Below, in pieces: positions 1-8,715 of a DNA stretch of 64,000 nt. This DNA is from Clostridiaceae bacterium (GTDB lineage Bacteria > Bacillota > Clostridia > Clostridiales > Clostridiaceae), in NCBI GenBank assembly GCA_902363375.1, contig CABIZX010000001.1, positions 1,240,001-1,304,000 of the forward strand, read 5' to 3'. The notes below the pieces were generated by a model, which made no database searches, was not told where the DNA came from, and was given only the letters and a program-made list of their open reading frames with translations. The translations under genes were made by a program, and so were the position numbers. The first letter of the stretch is position 1. Each line of letters starts with the position of its first letter.

Positions 1-554
1 AATTTCGTATTTTCAATTACATATTTCTCGGGTTTTCCATAGTTAATAATGTGTCCATTAAAGGAAATTTTATATCCATTAAGAACTTTATCTATTATAA
101 AACTTTCTAAAGGCTTATGTTTTTTTAAGTTTTTCATGGCATGAGCAGGTACTGTGGAGTCTTGTACTAAATGACATGCTGCACCTAAAAGAAACATAGC
201 TTTATTCATATCAGCATTAATACCATAGAATACTGATGCCTTATAGTACTTTACACATTCAACCTTTGCATTAGAAAATCCATACAGTCCAATTCCTTTT
301 TCGTAGTGATAGAAGTGATTTGTACTTTTCAAATCTGCATCAGCCCACTTTACTCCTCTATTTAATTCTAAAATATGCCTCATAAAAAAGTTATACTCTT
401 CAATGTATCCTTCTTTCTTTAGCAACTGAATAGCTTCTTTATTTATGAATTTATGGACAATACATTCAGTCTTTTTTATTTTTTTCTTAATAGGATTTGC
501 AACTCTTATAACTGCTGTCATCGTTCTGTTATAAGTTCTTTCCATTCTCTTCAT
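1..554 (-). CDS. Zinc-dependent phospholipase C-like protein (partial, runs off the left edge)
   Basis: Only the N-terminal 184 residues are in the window; the reading frame is still open at base 1. Translation shows the metal-ligand pattern of the Zn-dependent PLC / S1-P1 nuclease fold: H34, an aspartate at D74 followed by H80 (ADADLKSTNHFYHY), then H128-x3-D132-x5-H138 (CHLVQDSTVPAHA) and H146/E150 (HKPLESF). These correspond to the trinuclear zinc ligands of clostridial alpha-toxin. No secretion signal is visible; the N-terminus is short and basic, so it may act inside the cell or leave by another route. The ATG at 554 has an AGGTGA ribosome site six bases upstream. The membrane-binding C2-like domain, if any, would lie outside the window, so toxin activity cannot be inferred. 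Confidence 0.72.
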   Translation of the reverse strand, partial: MKRMERTYNRTMTAVIRVANPIKKKIKKTECIVHKFINKEAIQLLKKEGYIEEYNFFMRHILELNRGVKWADADLKSTNHFYHYEKGIGLYGFSNAKVECVKYYKASVFYGINADMNKAMFLLGAACHLVQDSTVPAHAMKNLKKHKPLESFIIDKVLNGYKISFNGHIINYGKPEKYVIENTK

Positions 555-674
555 GTAATTCACCTACGATTCTTTAAGAATAATAAAATAATAATTTCCT
601 ATATATATTATAACTCCAATTTAATCATATTATTTTATTATTTATCATATTTATCGTAGTATTTATTTGGAACA

Positions 675-1874
675 CTAATTTATTAAAATTTTATTTTTAA
701 TAGCTATAGTAAATAAAAATCCATGATTACCATCTAAAATGTATAATTTATCATTAAGAACTTTCATATTAGATACAGTACAATTCTCTTTTAATGTTAT
801 TAATTCTCTTGGAACTCCATTGGCTACACTAAATAATATTTTATTCTTGCTAGAATCAAAAAAGTATAATTGTAAAGAGTTCTCTCCATTAATTTTTCCA
901 TTATCATCTACAGCTAGACATTTCAAACTATTTACTTCTCCATGTTGATAAGCTGGAGCTGGAGGTGACATAGGATGTTTTTTTAATATAGGAGTATTCT
1001 CTATACTCGATTCACCTTGAAATCTTGGAGAATTAAGAGGATCTCCTCCCGAAAAGTCTGGGAAACCGTACCAATAACCTTTCTTTATTTCATAAATATA
1101 ATCACTATCATTTTCCACTGGTCTTAATCCTCTATTTTCATATCCTCCTACGGTAGCAAATATTCTACCATCATCTGTTATGTCCATCCCTTTCACATTT
1201 CGTAATCCCCATGCATAGGTTTCAATGGCTTTAGTGTTAGTATTATAAATTATAATAGAAGAATTACCGATAACTTCTCCTTTTATAATTTCACCATCTT
1301 CATTAGAGGCTCCCTTGGGTTCAAAACCTCCATTTTCATTTTTATTTACCACTATATCGAAGGGAGATATATCATGGCCTTTAGAATTTTCATCCAACCA
1401 CTTATTATCATCCCCAACAACTCCTGAATTAGTTGCAGCACCAATTGATATATATAGATATTCCTTAAAACCTTTTACCAACACTTGTTTATAGTCTCCA
1501 TTACTCGGAATATTGGTTATACACTCTTCCAATTTTTGATTATTTATATCTATACTCATCAAAGTATCAGCATTAATAAAATATAATTTATCACCATTGC
1601 ATTCTAAGTTAGTAATATTAAAATTTTTATCTTCAATTAATACATAAGGTTCTCCCACTGATGGAATAGCCAGTATTTTATTTTTAAAAGCAATATATAA
1701 TCCTTTTTCATTATTAGTAAAGTCTATGGCATCTTTTAACCCTTTATATCTAATTTTCACTTCGATTTCGGAATCTTCAACTCCTAGATCATATATTTCA
1801 CTTTTATCTTTTACTATTAATAAAGAACTTATAGCTACTATTATTAATAGAATCCATCCTACTATTTTTTTCAT
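675..1874 (-). CDS. Membrane-anchored glucose/sorbosone dehydrogenase-like beta-propeller protein
   Basis: 399 aa. Residues about 5-21 form one membrane segment with no lipobox Cys, so the protein is probably an outward-facing anchored domain. The rest matches the PQQ-type soluble aldose/sorbosone dehydrogenase propeller: YISIGAATNSGVVG, then GHDISPFDIVV (the region of the catalytic His), AWGLRNVKGMDI (the GLRNP-like turn), and YWYGFPDFSGGDP (the family's YGWPDFxGGxP signature). Known members oxidise sugars or aldehydes using PQQ. No PQQ synthesis genes are in the window and the host looks anaerobic, so cofactor and substrate are open. It has a GGGGGAG ribosome site and is divergent from the spoVB-like gene, with about 150 bp shared as promoter region. 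Confidence 0.68.
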   Translation of the reverse strand: MKKIVGWILLIIVAISSLLIVKDKSEIYDLGVEDSEIEVKIRYKGLKDAIDFTNNEKGLYIAFKNKILAIPSVGEPYVLIEDKNFNITNLECNGDKLYFINADTLMSIDINNQKLEECITNIPSNGDYKQVLVKGFKEYLYISIGAATNSGVVGDDNKWLDENSKGHDISPFDIVVNKNENGGFEPKGASNEDGEIIKGEVIGNSSIIIYNTNTKAIETYAWGLRNVKGMDITDDGRIFATVGGYENRGLRPVENDSDYIYEIKKGYWYGFPDFSGGDPLNSPRFQGESSIENTPILKKHPMSPPAPAYQHGEVNSLKCLAVDDNGKINGENSLQLYFFDSSKNKILFSVANGVPRELITLKENCTVSNMKVLNDKLYILDGNHGFLFTIAIKNKILIN

Positions 1875-2028
1875 AGCTCCCCCATTTAAATATTAATTTA
1901 CACTAAAGTATATTTAAATAATTTTAATTAAATTACCTTTAGTTAAATAAATGATAAAAATATATAGTTAGAGAATAATTCTGAATTTATCTTCATAAGT
2001 ATTATTATATCAATTGGAGGTAATGAAG

Positions 2029-3531
2029 ATGGGTAAAGATACTTTTTATAGAGATACGTTTGTATTAACTCTCTCTAACTTAGCCATGGGCGTATTAAGA
2101 TTTATGTTTTCAATTATATTGTCAAGACAATTAGGTCCAGAAGGAGTTGGACTTTATGGATTAATAATGCCTATATATGATTTGTTTTGTTGTTTAGTAT
2201 GTGGAGGAATAATTGCTGCAATTTCAAGAGAAACATCTGCATGTTTAGGTACAAGCAGATATGAGGATTTACATAAAACTGTTAATGCTTCTTTAGTATT
2301 TATAGTGCTTTGGTCAATCTTTATAGCCGGCATTATGTTTATGCTTACTCCAATAATTTGCAACTATATAATTAAAGACCCTAGGGCAATGAAGTCTTTA
2401 TGGGTGGCTTCTCCAGCTATTATTTTTATTGCTATATCCTGTGTATATAAGGGTTACTTTTATGGAGTAAACGAAGTAATTAAACCGTCTGTTATAGATA
2501 TACTAGAAAAAGCTGTTAGAATGATTTTATTAGTAGGTGTGATTTATTATTTTTCCCTTAAAACTATTGAAAATACAGTAGCTGCAACTTATTTTTCATT
2601 TACCATTGGTGAGATAATAAGTTTTATATTTCTCTTTATTTTTTATAAACAGAGTATAAAAAAAGTTCCTTATACCAATAGTGTAAGACCGGATAATAGT
2701 TTTCAGTTGTTATTTAATATATTAATAATTGCTGTTCCCTTAGCTATAAATGGATTTCTAACTACAGCATTACAAAGCGTATCTACTCTTCTAGTTCCAA
2801 TAAGATTAGTTGTAGCAGGATTTGATCATATAGGTGCCCTTGAGGTAATTGGTAAATTTAATGGTATGGCTCTTGCAATTGTCTACTTTCCATTAGTAAT
2901 AGTTAACTCCTTATCCACTGTTATAATTCCAGACATATCTAAAAAGATTAGTCAAAAGGATTTTTCTAATATACATTCTAGAGTAAATGAAGTTATTAAA
3001 ATTTGTTTTATGTTAGGGGTAACCACGGTAATTATTTGTTTTATATGTCCTAATTTATTAGGTGAAATATTCTTTGATAGAAGTGACTTAGATAGCTTTA
3101 TAAAAATAGCCTCGCTGGCAGCGCCATTTATGTATTGTCACTACTGTACTTATAGTATTTTAAATGGTATAGGAAAACAAAAGGTTATACTCATAAGCTC
3201 TATTGCCACAGCATTAATTGAACTGGTTTTAATATTTATACTTATAGGTATACCTAGTATTAATATTTATGGATATGGAATTTCTTTAATTGCTACATCT
3301 ATAATTGGACTTTTAATAAATCTATATTATATAGGACAAGTAGTAGAGTTGTCTTTTCCTCTAGGAGAAATATTAATAATAGTATTATTAACAGTTCTTA
3401 TATATTTAATATCAACAATTGTAAATTCTATAATTCCTAATGAGTTCATTATTCCAAAGACAATAGCCATTATTTCAATTGCATTTTCTCTTTTCTTTAT
3501 ATCAAGTTTTTTAATACGTAAAACTTCATAA
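2029..3531 (+). CDS. spoVB: SpoVB-like MOP-superfamily flippase
   Basis: About 500 aa, built almost entirely of membrane helices (roughly 12-14). The N-terminus MGKDTFYRDTFVLTLSNL and the LSRQLGPEGVGLYGLIMPIY segment match SpoVB and related polysaccharide/lipid flippases. SpoVB is needed for spore cortex synthesis, probably moving lipid-linked cortex precursors across the outer forespore membrane. The start is set at ATG 2029 because GGAGG at 2016-2020 lies eight bases before it; a longer reading from TTG 2014 would put the start on top of this ribosome site. It converges on the selenoprotein candidate across a shared palindromic terminator. A role in vegetative wall synthesis is possible, since the family is multigene in clostridia. 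Confidence 0.8.
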   Translation: MGKDTFYRDTFVLTLSNLAMGVLRFMFSIILSRQLGPEGVGLYGLIMPIYDLFCCLVCGGIIAAISRETSACLGTSRYEDLHKTVNASLVFIVLWSIFIAGIMFMLTPIICNYIIKDPRAMKSLWVASPAIIFIAISCVYKGYFYGVNEVIKPSVIDILEKAVRMILLVGVIYYFSLKTIENTVAATYFSFTIGEIISFIFLFIFYKQSIKKVPYTNSVRPDNSFQLLFNILIIAVPLAINGFLTTALQSVSTLLVPIRLVVAGFDHIGALEVIGKFNGMALAIVYFPLVIVNSLSTVIIPDISKKISQKDFSNIHSRVNEVIKICFMLGVTTVIICFICPNLLGEIFFDRSDLDSFIKIASLAAPFMYCHYCTYSILNGIGKQKVILISSIATALIELVLIFILIGIPSINIYGYGISLIATSIIGLLINLYYIGQVVELSFPLGEILIIVLLTVLIYLISTIVNSIIPNEFIIPKTIAIISIAFSLFFISSFLIRKTS

Positions 3532-3580
3532 AATAATAATTACTAAATTTTTATGAATACTTAATTGAAAATATTTGTAG

Positions 3581-3628
3581 ATAAAAGATGGGATATATTA
3601 TACATGTATAATATATCCCATCTTTTAT
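3581..3628. terminator. Bidirectional intrinsic terminator
   Basis: A perfect 48-bp palindrome centred at 3604/3605 (TAAAAGATGGGATATATTAT and its complement) with A/T runs on both ends. It sits between the convergent spoVB-like gene and the CopZ-like selenoprotein gene and can end transcripts from both strands. Confidence 0.85.
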
Positions 3629-3688
3629 TCTTTACGGATAACTTTTCTAAGAATTTATTTATAGTTTTCCATTTTAAAAGTAAAAATA

Positions 3689-4201
3689 TTATGTAGTAGT
3701 ATGATTTTTAATCTTTAACCCTTTGATAATTGTTGCATTAATTGAAGGACTACAACATTTGCCTAAAGGATTGTTAATTTCACAATTTGCATTCTTCATT
3801 GCTCCTGTAAGTCTAACAATATCTTTTATATCCTTTGCTCCATCATTGAGAACAGCATTAATGATTTGCTCCTCTGTTACTTTATTACAATAGCAGATAT
3901 ATTTAGGGTTAGCATCTTTTTTAAATCCTATAGGAATTTTAATATCTTCTCTTCTAAATATTGTTTTTGATTTTAAATCATAATAAATAACATCACAATC
4001 TTCATTTAAGCAAATATGATAAGTGTCTGCGTTGACTTTATCTGTAAGGTTATCAACTACAAAATGTCTAACCGTTATTCCTCTTACTTCTTTAGTATCT
4101 CCGTTACATACAGGACATAGGTAGATTTGTTCCGTTAAACTAACAGAATTATCTTTACTTCCTCAACAAGACATCTTTATATCTTTACTCTTCATATTCA
4201 T
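3689..4201 (-). CDS. CopZ-type [2Fe-2S]/zinc-binding protein, candidate selenoprotein (UGA at codon 13)
   Basis: Read through an in-frame UGA (4163-4165), this gives a 170-residue protein starting MNMKSKDIKMSC-U-GS. Downstream cysteines match the N-terminal domain of Archaeoglobus CopZ and its clostridial relatives: a zinc module (YLCPVCNG, then HICLNEDCDVIYY) and a [2Fe-2S] module of the BFD type (YICYCNKVTEEQI, then NANCEINNPLGKCC). The family normally begins with a Cys-Cys-Gly-Ser-like motif, and the UGA sits on the second Cys. The ATG at 4201 has a GAGGGA ribosome site; no other good start lies after the UGA. A SECIS-like hairpin follows the UGA directly. I recall relatives being annotated as Fe-S cluster-binding '(seleno)proteins', which fits. 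There is no separate HMA copper domain. Likely role: redox or metal delivery in the cytoplasm (inference). If Sec is not inserted, the gene would be a nonsense-broken pseudogene. Confidence 0.75.
4123..4154 (-). other. Candidate bacterial SECIS element
   Basis: On the mRNA, the 14 bases after the UGA lead into an 8-bp stem, TTCTGTTA (4148-4141) with TAACGGAA (4137-4130), containing one U-G pair. The three-base loop is GTT, so a G opens the loop. Below an AA/CAA bulge, AGAT (4154-4151) pairs with ATCT (4126-4123). The loop starts 22 nt after the UGA. These features fit the published bacterial SECIS consensus: a small apical loop with G in its first two positions, some 16-37 nt downstream. Confidence 0.7.
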
Positions 4202-4279
4202 CTTCTATCCCTCTAATCATTATATTATATTTAAAATAAAAGTAGTTCTTATTTTATTTTAAAGTATATATTTTAAATA

Positions 4280-5905
4280 TTACTTTAATCTTCTGTATAT
4301 TTTTTTAGGAATAAATTTTGTAATTTTGTTTGGTAGAGAATTTAAATCAGATTTTTTCACTCCACCTATGGATAATAAGATTACACCGTATGCTCCAGCA
4401 GATAAAGCTATACTTATTAATGATGCAAGTAAATTTAATATATATCCATTAAAAATTAAACCTAAAAATCCATTAAAGAATTTAAAAGAGAAAAATGTTA
4501 CTATTCCCATACCTAATCCAGCTATTAAAGGTTTTATGAAGCATGGTGTTAAATGTATTTTCCCATCTATTGAATCGTTTATTTGCCATTGGAATAGTAA
4601 AAGCATCAATAGGTAACATGCTGCATTCCCCCAAATAGCTCCTAGTATTCCAATAGAAGGTATGGCTACCAAAACGTAGTTTACAACAATTTTAGCTAGA
4701 ATTCCAACTACTGAAAATATGGTTACTATGTTTACCTTGCCAATTCCTTGTAAGATAGAGGTCTGTACTAGAGTTATTGCATAAGGTATTAAAACCCAAG
4801 AACCCCAGATTAGTAGCTGAGATACTTCATTGTCATACCCAAGGATTCTTAAAATAGGTGTAGATAAAACTCCAAATCCCACTGCACAAGGAATAGATAT
4901 CATAAAAGTAACTCTATAGGAAGATCTAATATTAAATCTAAGTCCTTTCTTGTTATCTAGCGCATGAACCCTAGAAATAGCAGGAACTAACGCTATGGCT
5001 AAAGCACCTATTATTGCCATAGGGATTGATATAAGGGTATTATATAGAGTTAGATACCCCCATTGGATATCTACTATTTTTTGAGTTAACCCTGTAGATA
5101 ATAGTCTAGATTTTACAATTTTTAAGTCTACAATAGTACCCGCGTTTTGTAGTGCAGAAGATATTGTTATTGGAAAGGCATATTTTAATATGGATTTAAT
5201 AATTCGTTTATTGCTTAATCTATTTACACCTAGTTCATTCTTTTTATGAATATGATTAGACGAATATATCCTATATGCCCAGATAAAATATAAAGATGCC
5301 GCTAAAGCTCCAACTACAGTACCTATAGTACCACCAGCAGCTCCATAAGATACTCCTTTTCCAATTAGCAGGTATGCAAATAATAAACTAAATATGATAT
5401 TTAGAATTTGTTCTCCTACTTGGGATATTGCTGTAGTATTCATATTCCCTATTCCTTGGAAATACCCTTTATAAGCACTCATTATCGATGTGAATAATAA
5501 TGCTGGTGCAAGCCATCTCGTAGCGATTATTGATTCTGGACTATTAAAAGCTTTACTTAAAGGTTCTGCCCATATAAAAGTAAAAATCGTTAAAATTAGC
5601 CCTAATATTATAAGTAATGTTCTTGATGCTCGAAAGGTTTTTACTGCATCCTTATAATTTCCTTTGGCCTCAAGCTCTGATACTAGTTTTGCAATGGCTA
5701 CAGGTATGCCTGCATTAGCTATAGTGTATATATAAGTAAAAATTGTATATGTAGAAGAATATACTCCCCAACCTGATGGACCTAAAATCTGTCTTAATAA
5801 AGGTGTATATAATACAGATAACACCTTTACTGACATCATAGATATGGTCAATACCATAAATCCTTTAGCTACAGAGTGCTGAGCCCCCTCAGTTCTGTCA
5901 TTCAT
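4280..5905 (-). CDS. MurJ/YtgP-like lipid II flippase (MOP superfamily)
   Basis: 541 aa, about 14 membrane helices. The N-terminal LYTPLLRQILGPSGWGVYSSTYTIF and the SAYKGYFQGIGNMNTTAISQVGEQ segment match the YtgP/SpoVB branch, whose Bacillus subtilis member YtgP (544 aa) acts as a MurJ-type lipid II flippase. It probably moves peptidoglycan precursors to the outer face of the membrane. TGGAGGGG precedes the ATG. It lies 12 bases downstream of the RluA-type gene on the same strand and so is likely the last gene of that transcript. With the spoVB-like gene on the other side of the selenoprotein, it makes two distinct flippases within 4 kb. Confidence 0.75.
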   Translation of the reverse strand: MNDRTEGAQHSVAKGFMVLTISMMSVKVLSVLYTPLLRQILGPSGWGVYSSTYTIFTYIYTIANAGIPVAIAKLVSELEAKGNYKDAVKTFRASRTLLIILGLILTIFTFIWAEPLSKAFNSPESIIATRWLAPALLFTSIMSAYKGYFQGIGNMNTTAISQVGEQILNIIFSLLFAYLLIGKGVSYGAAGGTIGTVVGALAASLYFIWAYRIYSSNHIHKKNELGVNRLSNKRIIKSILKYAFPITISSALQNAGTIVDLKIVKSRLLSTGLTQKIVDIQWGYLTLYNTLISIPMAIIGALAIALVPAISRVHALDNKKGLRFNIRSSYRVTFMISIPCAVGFGVLSTPILRILGYDNEVSQLLIWGSWVLIPYAITLVQTSILQGIGKVNIVTIFSVVGILAKIVVNYVLVAIPSIGILGAIWGNAACYLLMLLLFQWQINDSIDGKIHLTPCFIKPLIAGLGMGIVTFFSFKFFNGFLGLIFNGYILNLLASLISIALSAGAYGVILLSIGGVKKSDLNSLPNKITKFIPKKIYRRLK

Positions 5906-5917
5906 ATTACCCCTCCA

Positions 5918-6874
5918 TTAAAACTTAAAAACATCATTCTTTATCTTCTTTAATACTGGTGGTAAAGATTCTGCTATAGTTTTATTTTTCATATATTCAA
6001 GTTCATCTGAGTTTGATTTAAATATAACTTTAAATGCATATAAAAATTGATAATTTAACCCATATCTATTTACAAAGAAGCTATTAAGCTTTTTATCTCC
6101 GTATTTAGAATCTCCAACTATAGGATTTCCGAGTTCTGATAAATGAGCTCTTAATTGATGACTTCTCCCAGTAAGTAAATTAATTTCAATTAAAGAAAAA
6201 GTACCACAACTCTGGATTGTTTTAACCTCCATGGCTATTTCCTTACTATTTGGAACCTTAGTTTCATATACCTTAGATATATTTGCGTCTTCATTTTTTA
6301 AAATGTATCCGGTATGAACTCCATCTTTTATTCTGCCTTGTACAAGAGCCATATAATGTTTTTCAATACTTCTTTCTCGTATAGCTTCATTTAGGGCTTT
6401 TAAATATTTGAAGTTTTTTCCGAATATAACTATCCCTGAAGTATTTCTATCTAATCTATTACATGGAGCAGGAGTGAAAGTTACTTCCTTCTCTGGTTCA
6501 TAATCACCTTTATCATATAAATATGATAGTACATAATCTGTAAGAGTTGGATCTCCGTCTTTTGTATCACTATGAACTAATAAATTAGGCCACTTTTCAA
6601 CCATAAGTATATTTTCATCTTCGTAAGTTATTTTAAGATTATTATCTATTCTTTCAAATTTCTTTTTTTCTCCACTAGTTTTGATATATCTTATCTCTAT
6701 GGTATCTCCATCTTCTAAGACATATTGTTCCTTTATTTTCTTACCATTTACTCTGATATCACCTTTTCTAAAAGCTTTATATATGGCACTTAAAGGCACA
6801 TCCTTAAGTAATTTTCTAAGGAATTTATCACATCTTTGGCCTGATTCATTTGATCCTATTTGTATAGTCTTCAT
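5918..6874 (-). CDS. RluA-family pseudouridine synthase
   Basis: 318 aa from the chosen start. It has an N-terminal S4 RNA-binding domain (about residues 12-60, QRCDKFLRKLL to VNGKKIKEQY) and a pseudouridine synthase domain with the catalytic motif NRLDRNTSG (residues 139-147, Asp142) and the RSHQLRAHL motif. Family members RluC and RluD convert specific uridines in 23S rRNA to pseudouridine; the exact target cannot be told. Asn replaces the usual His in HRLDR, a common variant. The start is ATG 6874, placed by GGAGGACAAT; reading from TTG 6886 would overlap this ribosome site. Confidence 0.85.
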   Translation of the reverse strand: MKTIQIGSNESGQRCDKFLRKLLKDVPLSAIYKAFRKGDIRVNGKKIKEQYVLEDGDTIEIRYIKTSGEKKKFERIDNNLKITYEDENILMVEKWPNLLVHSDTKDGDPTLTDYVLSYLYDKGDYEPEKEVTFTPAPCNRLDRNTSGIVIFGKNFKYLKALNEAIRERSIEKHYMALVQGRIKDGVHTGYILKNEDANISKVYETKVPNSKEIAMEVKTIQSCGTFSLIEINLLTGRSHQLRAHLSELGNPIVGDSKYGDKKLNSFFVNRYGLNYQFLYAFKVIFKSNSDELEYMKNKTIAESLPPVLKKIKNDVFKF

Positions 6875-6896
6875 ATTGTCCTCCAATATCTATTTC

Positions 6897-8081
6897 TTAT
6901 AGTTTATTAAGGTAGTTCATAGCCATATTACAGTGAACTGCTACTCCTACCTGTAGACATTTTTCATCTATGTCAAATTTACTACTATGAAGTGGATAGA
7001 TTATACCTTTTTTTCGATTTCCACAACCTAATTGATAAAACATAGCTGGAACCTTAAGGGAGAAGTACGCAAAGCTTTCAACACCCATAGTAGGCTCCTT
7101 TAATATTTTAACATTATCTCTTCCTAATAATTCAATGCTATTGTCATAAAATAGATTATACATATTGTCATTATTATATAGACAAGGATAGCTTTCATCT
7201 ATAGTAATTTCACAGGTTCCCTTTAGGCTCTCTACCTGCAAGGTTACAATTTCTTTTAATCTATTTTTCATATATTCTCTATCCTCTAGATTCATAGTTC
7301 TAATTATACCACTTATAGTTACTTTATCCGGTATAATATTTGCTGCAGTACCTCCATTTATAGTTCCTATAGTTATTACTCTTGGAGATACGGGATTAAT
7401 TTCTCTACTAACTAATAATTGTAAAGAATTTATAACTTGGGCCGATATTACTATTGGATCTATTCCTCTATGAGGACTTGCACCGTGGGAGCCTTTACCG
7501 TATATGGTTATATTAAATGGATTAGAAGCAGCATAGGCCACCCCTTGCTTAATTCCAATAGTTCCAACATCTAAACTTTCATCTACATGGCATCCAATAA
7601 TAGCATCAACGTTAGGATTTTCTAAAGCGCCTTCTTCGATCATAATTCTTGCGCCACCAGTAGTTTCCTCGGCTGGTTCAAAAATAAGCTTTACATTACC
7701 TTTTAATTGATATTTATGTTTATTTAAAAGCTTGGCTGCTCCTAGTACCATAGTCATATGAGCATCATGTCCACAGGCATGCATTCTGCCAATGGTTTTA
7801 GATGTATAGGAATGATTGTTCTTTTCCTCTAAAGGTAATGCATCCATATCACATCTTATAGCTATAGTTTTTCCGTTGCCGTCATTTGAGCCTCCGTAGA
7901 TATTAGCTACAATACCAGTGCCAGCACAATCCTGAAATTCTATATTTTCATCTTTTAAAAAATTTTTTATTCTATCAGAAGTTTTATATAAATCAAAATC
8001 TAGTTCTGGATTTTCATGAAACGCTCTTCTTATATCAATCAGTTCTTTACTTATTTCTTTAGCTTCATGGATAAAGTCCAT
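6897..8081 (-). CDS. M20-family metal-dependent amidohydrolase
   Basis: About 394 aa, typical for HipO/YxeP-type enzymes that remove acyl or aminoacyl groups from amino-acid conjugates. Visible metal-site motifs are RCDMDALP, GRMHACGHDAHM (the HACGHDxH metal/catalytic motif), EPAEETTGGARIMIEEG (catalytic Glu pair) and a C-terminal LHSSKFDIDE. The lid domain runs from about residue 180 to 290. Two adjacent ATGs follow AGGAGGTTT; the second (8081) has the better six-base spacing. It lies 23 bases before the RluA gene and is probably cotranscribed. The substrate is unknown: N-acetyl amino acids, hippurate-like conjugates and peptidoglycan fragments are all possible. Confidence 0.83.
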   Translation of the reverse strand: MDFIHEAKEISKELIDIRRAFHENPELDFDLYKTSDRIKNFLKDENIEFQDCAGTGIVANIYGGSNDGNGKTIAIRCDMDALPLEEKNNHSYTSKTIGRMHACGHDAHMTMVLGAAKLLNKHKYQLKGNVKLIFEPAEETTGGARIMIEEGALENPNVDAIIGCHVDESLDVGTIGIKQGVAYAASNPFNITIYGKGSHGASPHRGIDPIVISAQVINSLQLLVSREINPVSPRVITIGTINGGTAANIIPDKVTISGIIRTMNLEDREYMKNRLKEIVTLQVESLKGTCEITIDESYPCLYNNDNMYNLFYDNSIELLGRDNVKILKEPTMGVESFAYFSLKVPAMFYQLGCGNRKKGIIYPLHSSKFDIDEKCLQVGVAVHCNMAMNYLNKL

Positions 8082-8309
8082 CATAAACCTCCTTAACTAA
8101 TAATTATATATTATATACAAATATACAAAAAAATAATAGACTTAGAGTCTATAATAGTGTCTTAACTATATTGTACTTCAAACCATTATATAACAGAAAC
8201 TCTCATATTTCAATATTATCTAAGTTTGAAGAATATATAACATATTATATAAGGAGCATTTTAAATTTATAAATATTTTTATCTTTTAAATTTTAAAATG
8301 ATCCCTTAA

Positions 8310-8630
8310 CTATAGTTGTTTTAAATCATTAATGGTTAAGCCTTCTAACCTAGTGCCATGGTCCTCACTATTAAAGTGAGTATTTTTATGTTTAGGGTAC
8401 ATAAATTCAATCATGGCAAAGTTTGCTATGTCAATTAAAAATTCTGTATTCCCTGTTTCTCGATATTTTTTTAACCTTATCTCAAGATTATCTATAGCAT
8501 TAATTAAAGATTCACCATAATTATTTTTTATAGGTCCATACTTATAATAACTAACAAACATTCTATTTTTCCTCAATTTATCAAATTCTTCGCTATACTC
8601 TGTTTGTAGCACTTTTTCTATTTTATTCAT
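8310..8630 (-). CDS. Hypothetical protein, 106 aa
   Basis: I do not recognise the family with confidence. The predicted chain is soluble and charged, with YGESLINAIDNLEIRLKKY, then IDIANFAMIEFMYPKH and a C-terminal HGTRLEGLTIND. The 'IANFAMIEF' helix recalls MazG-like or phage-borne proteins, but this is only a resemblance. The start is ATG 8630 because AAGGAGAGCGTT provides a ribosome site there; the longer reading from 8657 has none. It is the first of a run of small genes of accessory character, bordered further on by a truncated integrase. Confidence 0.55.
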   Translation of the reverse strand: MNKIEKVLQTEYSEEFDKLRKNRMFVSYYKYGPIKNNYGESLINAIDNLEIRLKKYRETGNTEFLIDIANFAMIEFMYPKHKNTHFNSEDHGTRLEGLTINDLKQL

Positions 8631-8715
8631 AACGCTCTCCTTAAATTTTCTATCCATATTTCTATTTTTAGAAGTCTTTCAACTATATTTATTTAATCCG
8701 ACCTTTGTACTTATT

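Noticed and set aside
2014..2028. Upstream TTG start for the spoVB-like gene
   Set aside because: It would place the start codon on the GGAGG ribosome site that serves ATG 2029.
3689..4201. Simple nonsense-broken pseudogene
   Set aside because: The only stop is a UGA at a conserved Cys position, followed by a SECIS-like hairpin, and the remaining frame is clean. Sec readthrough explains this better, though it is not proved.
4280..5905. Recent duplication with the spoVB-like gene
   Set aside because: The two flippases share the fold but differ in length and N-terminal sequence; they are distinct subfamilies.
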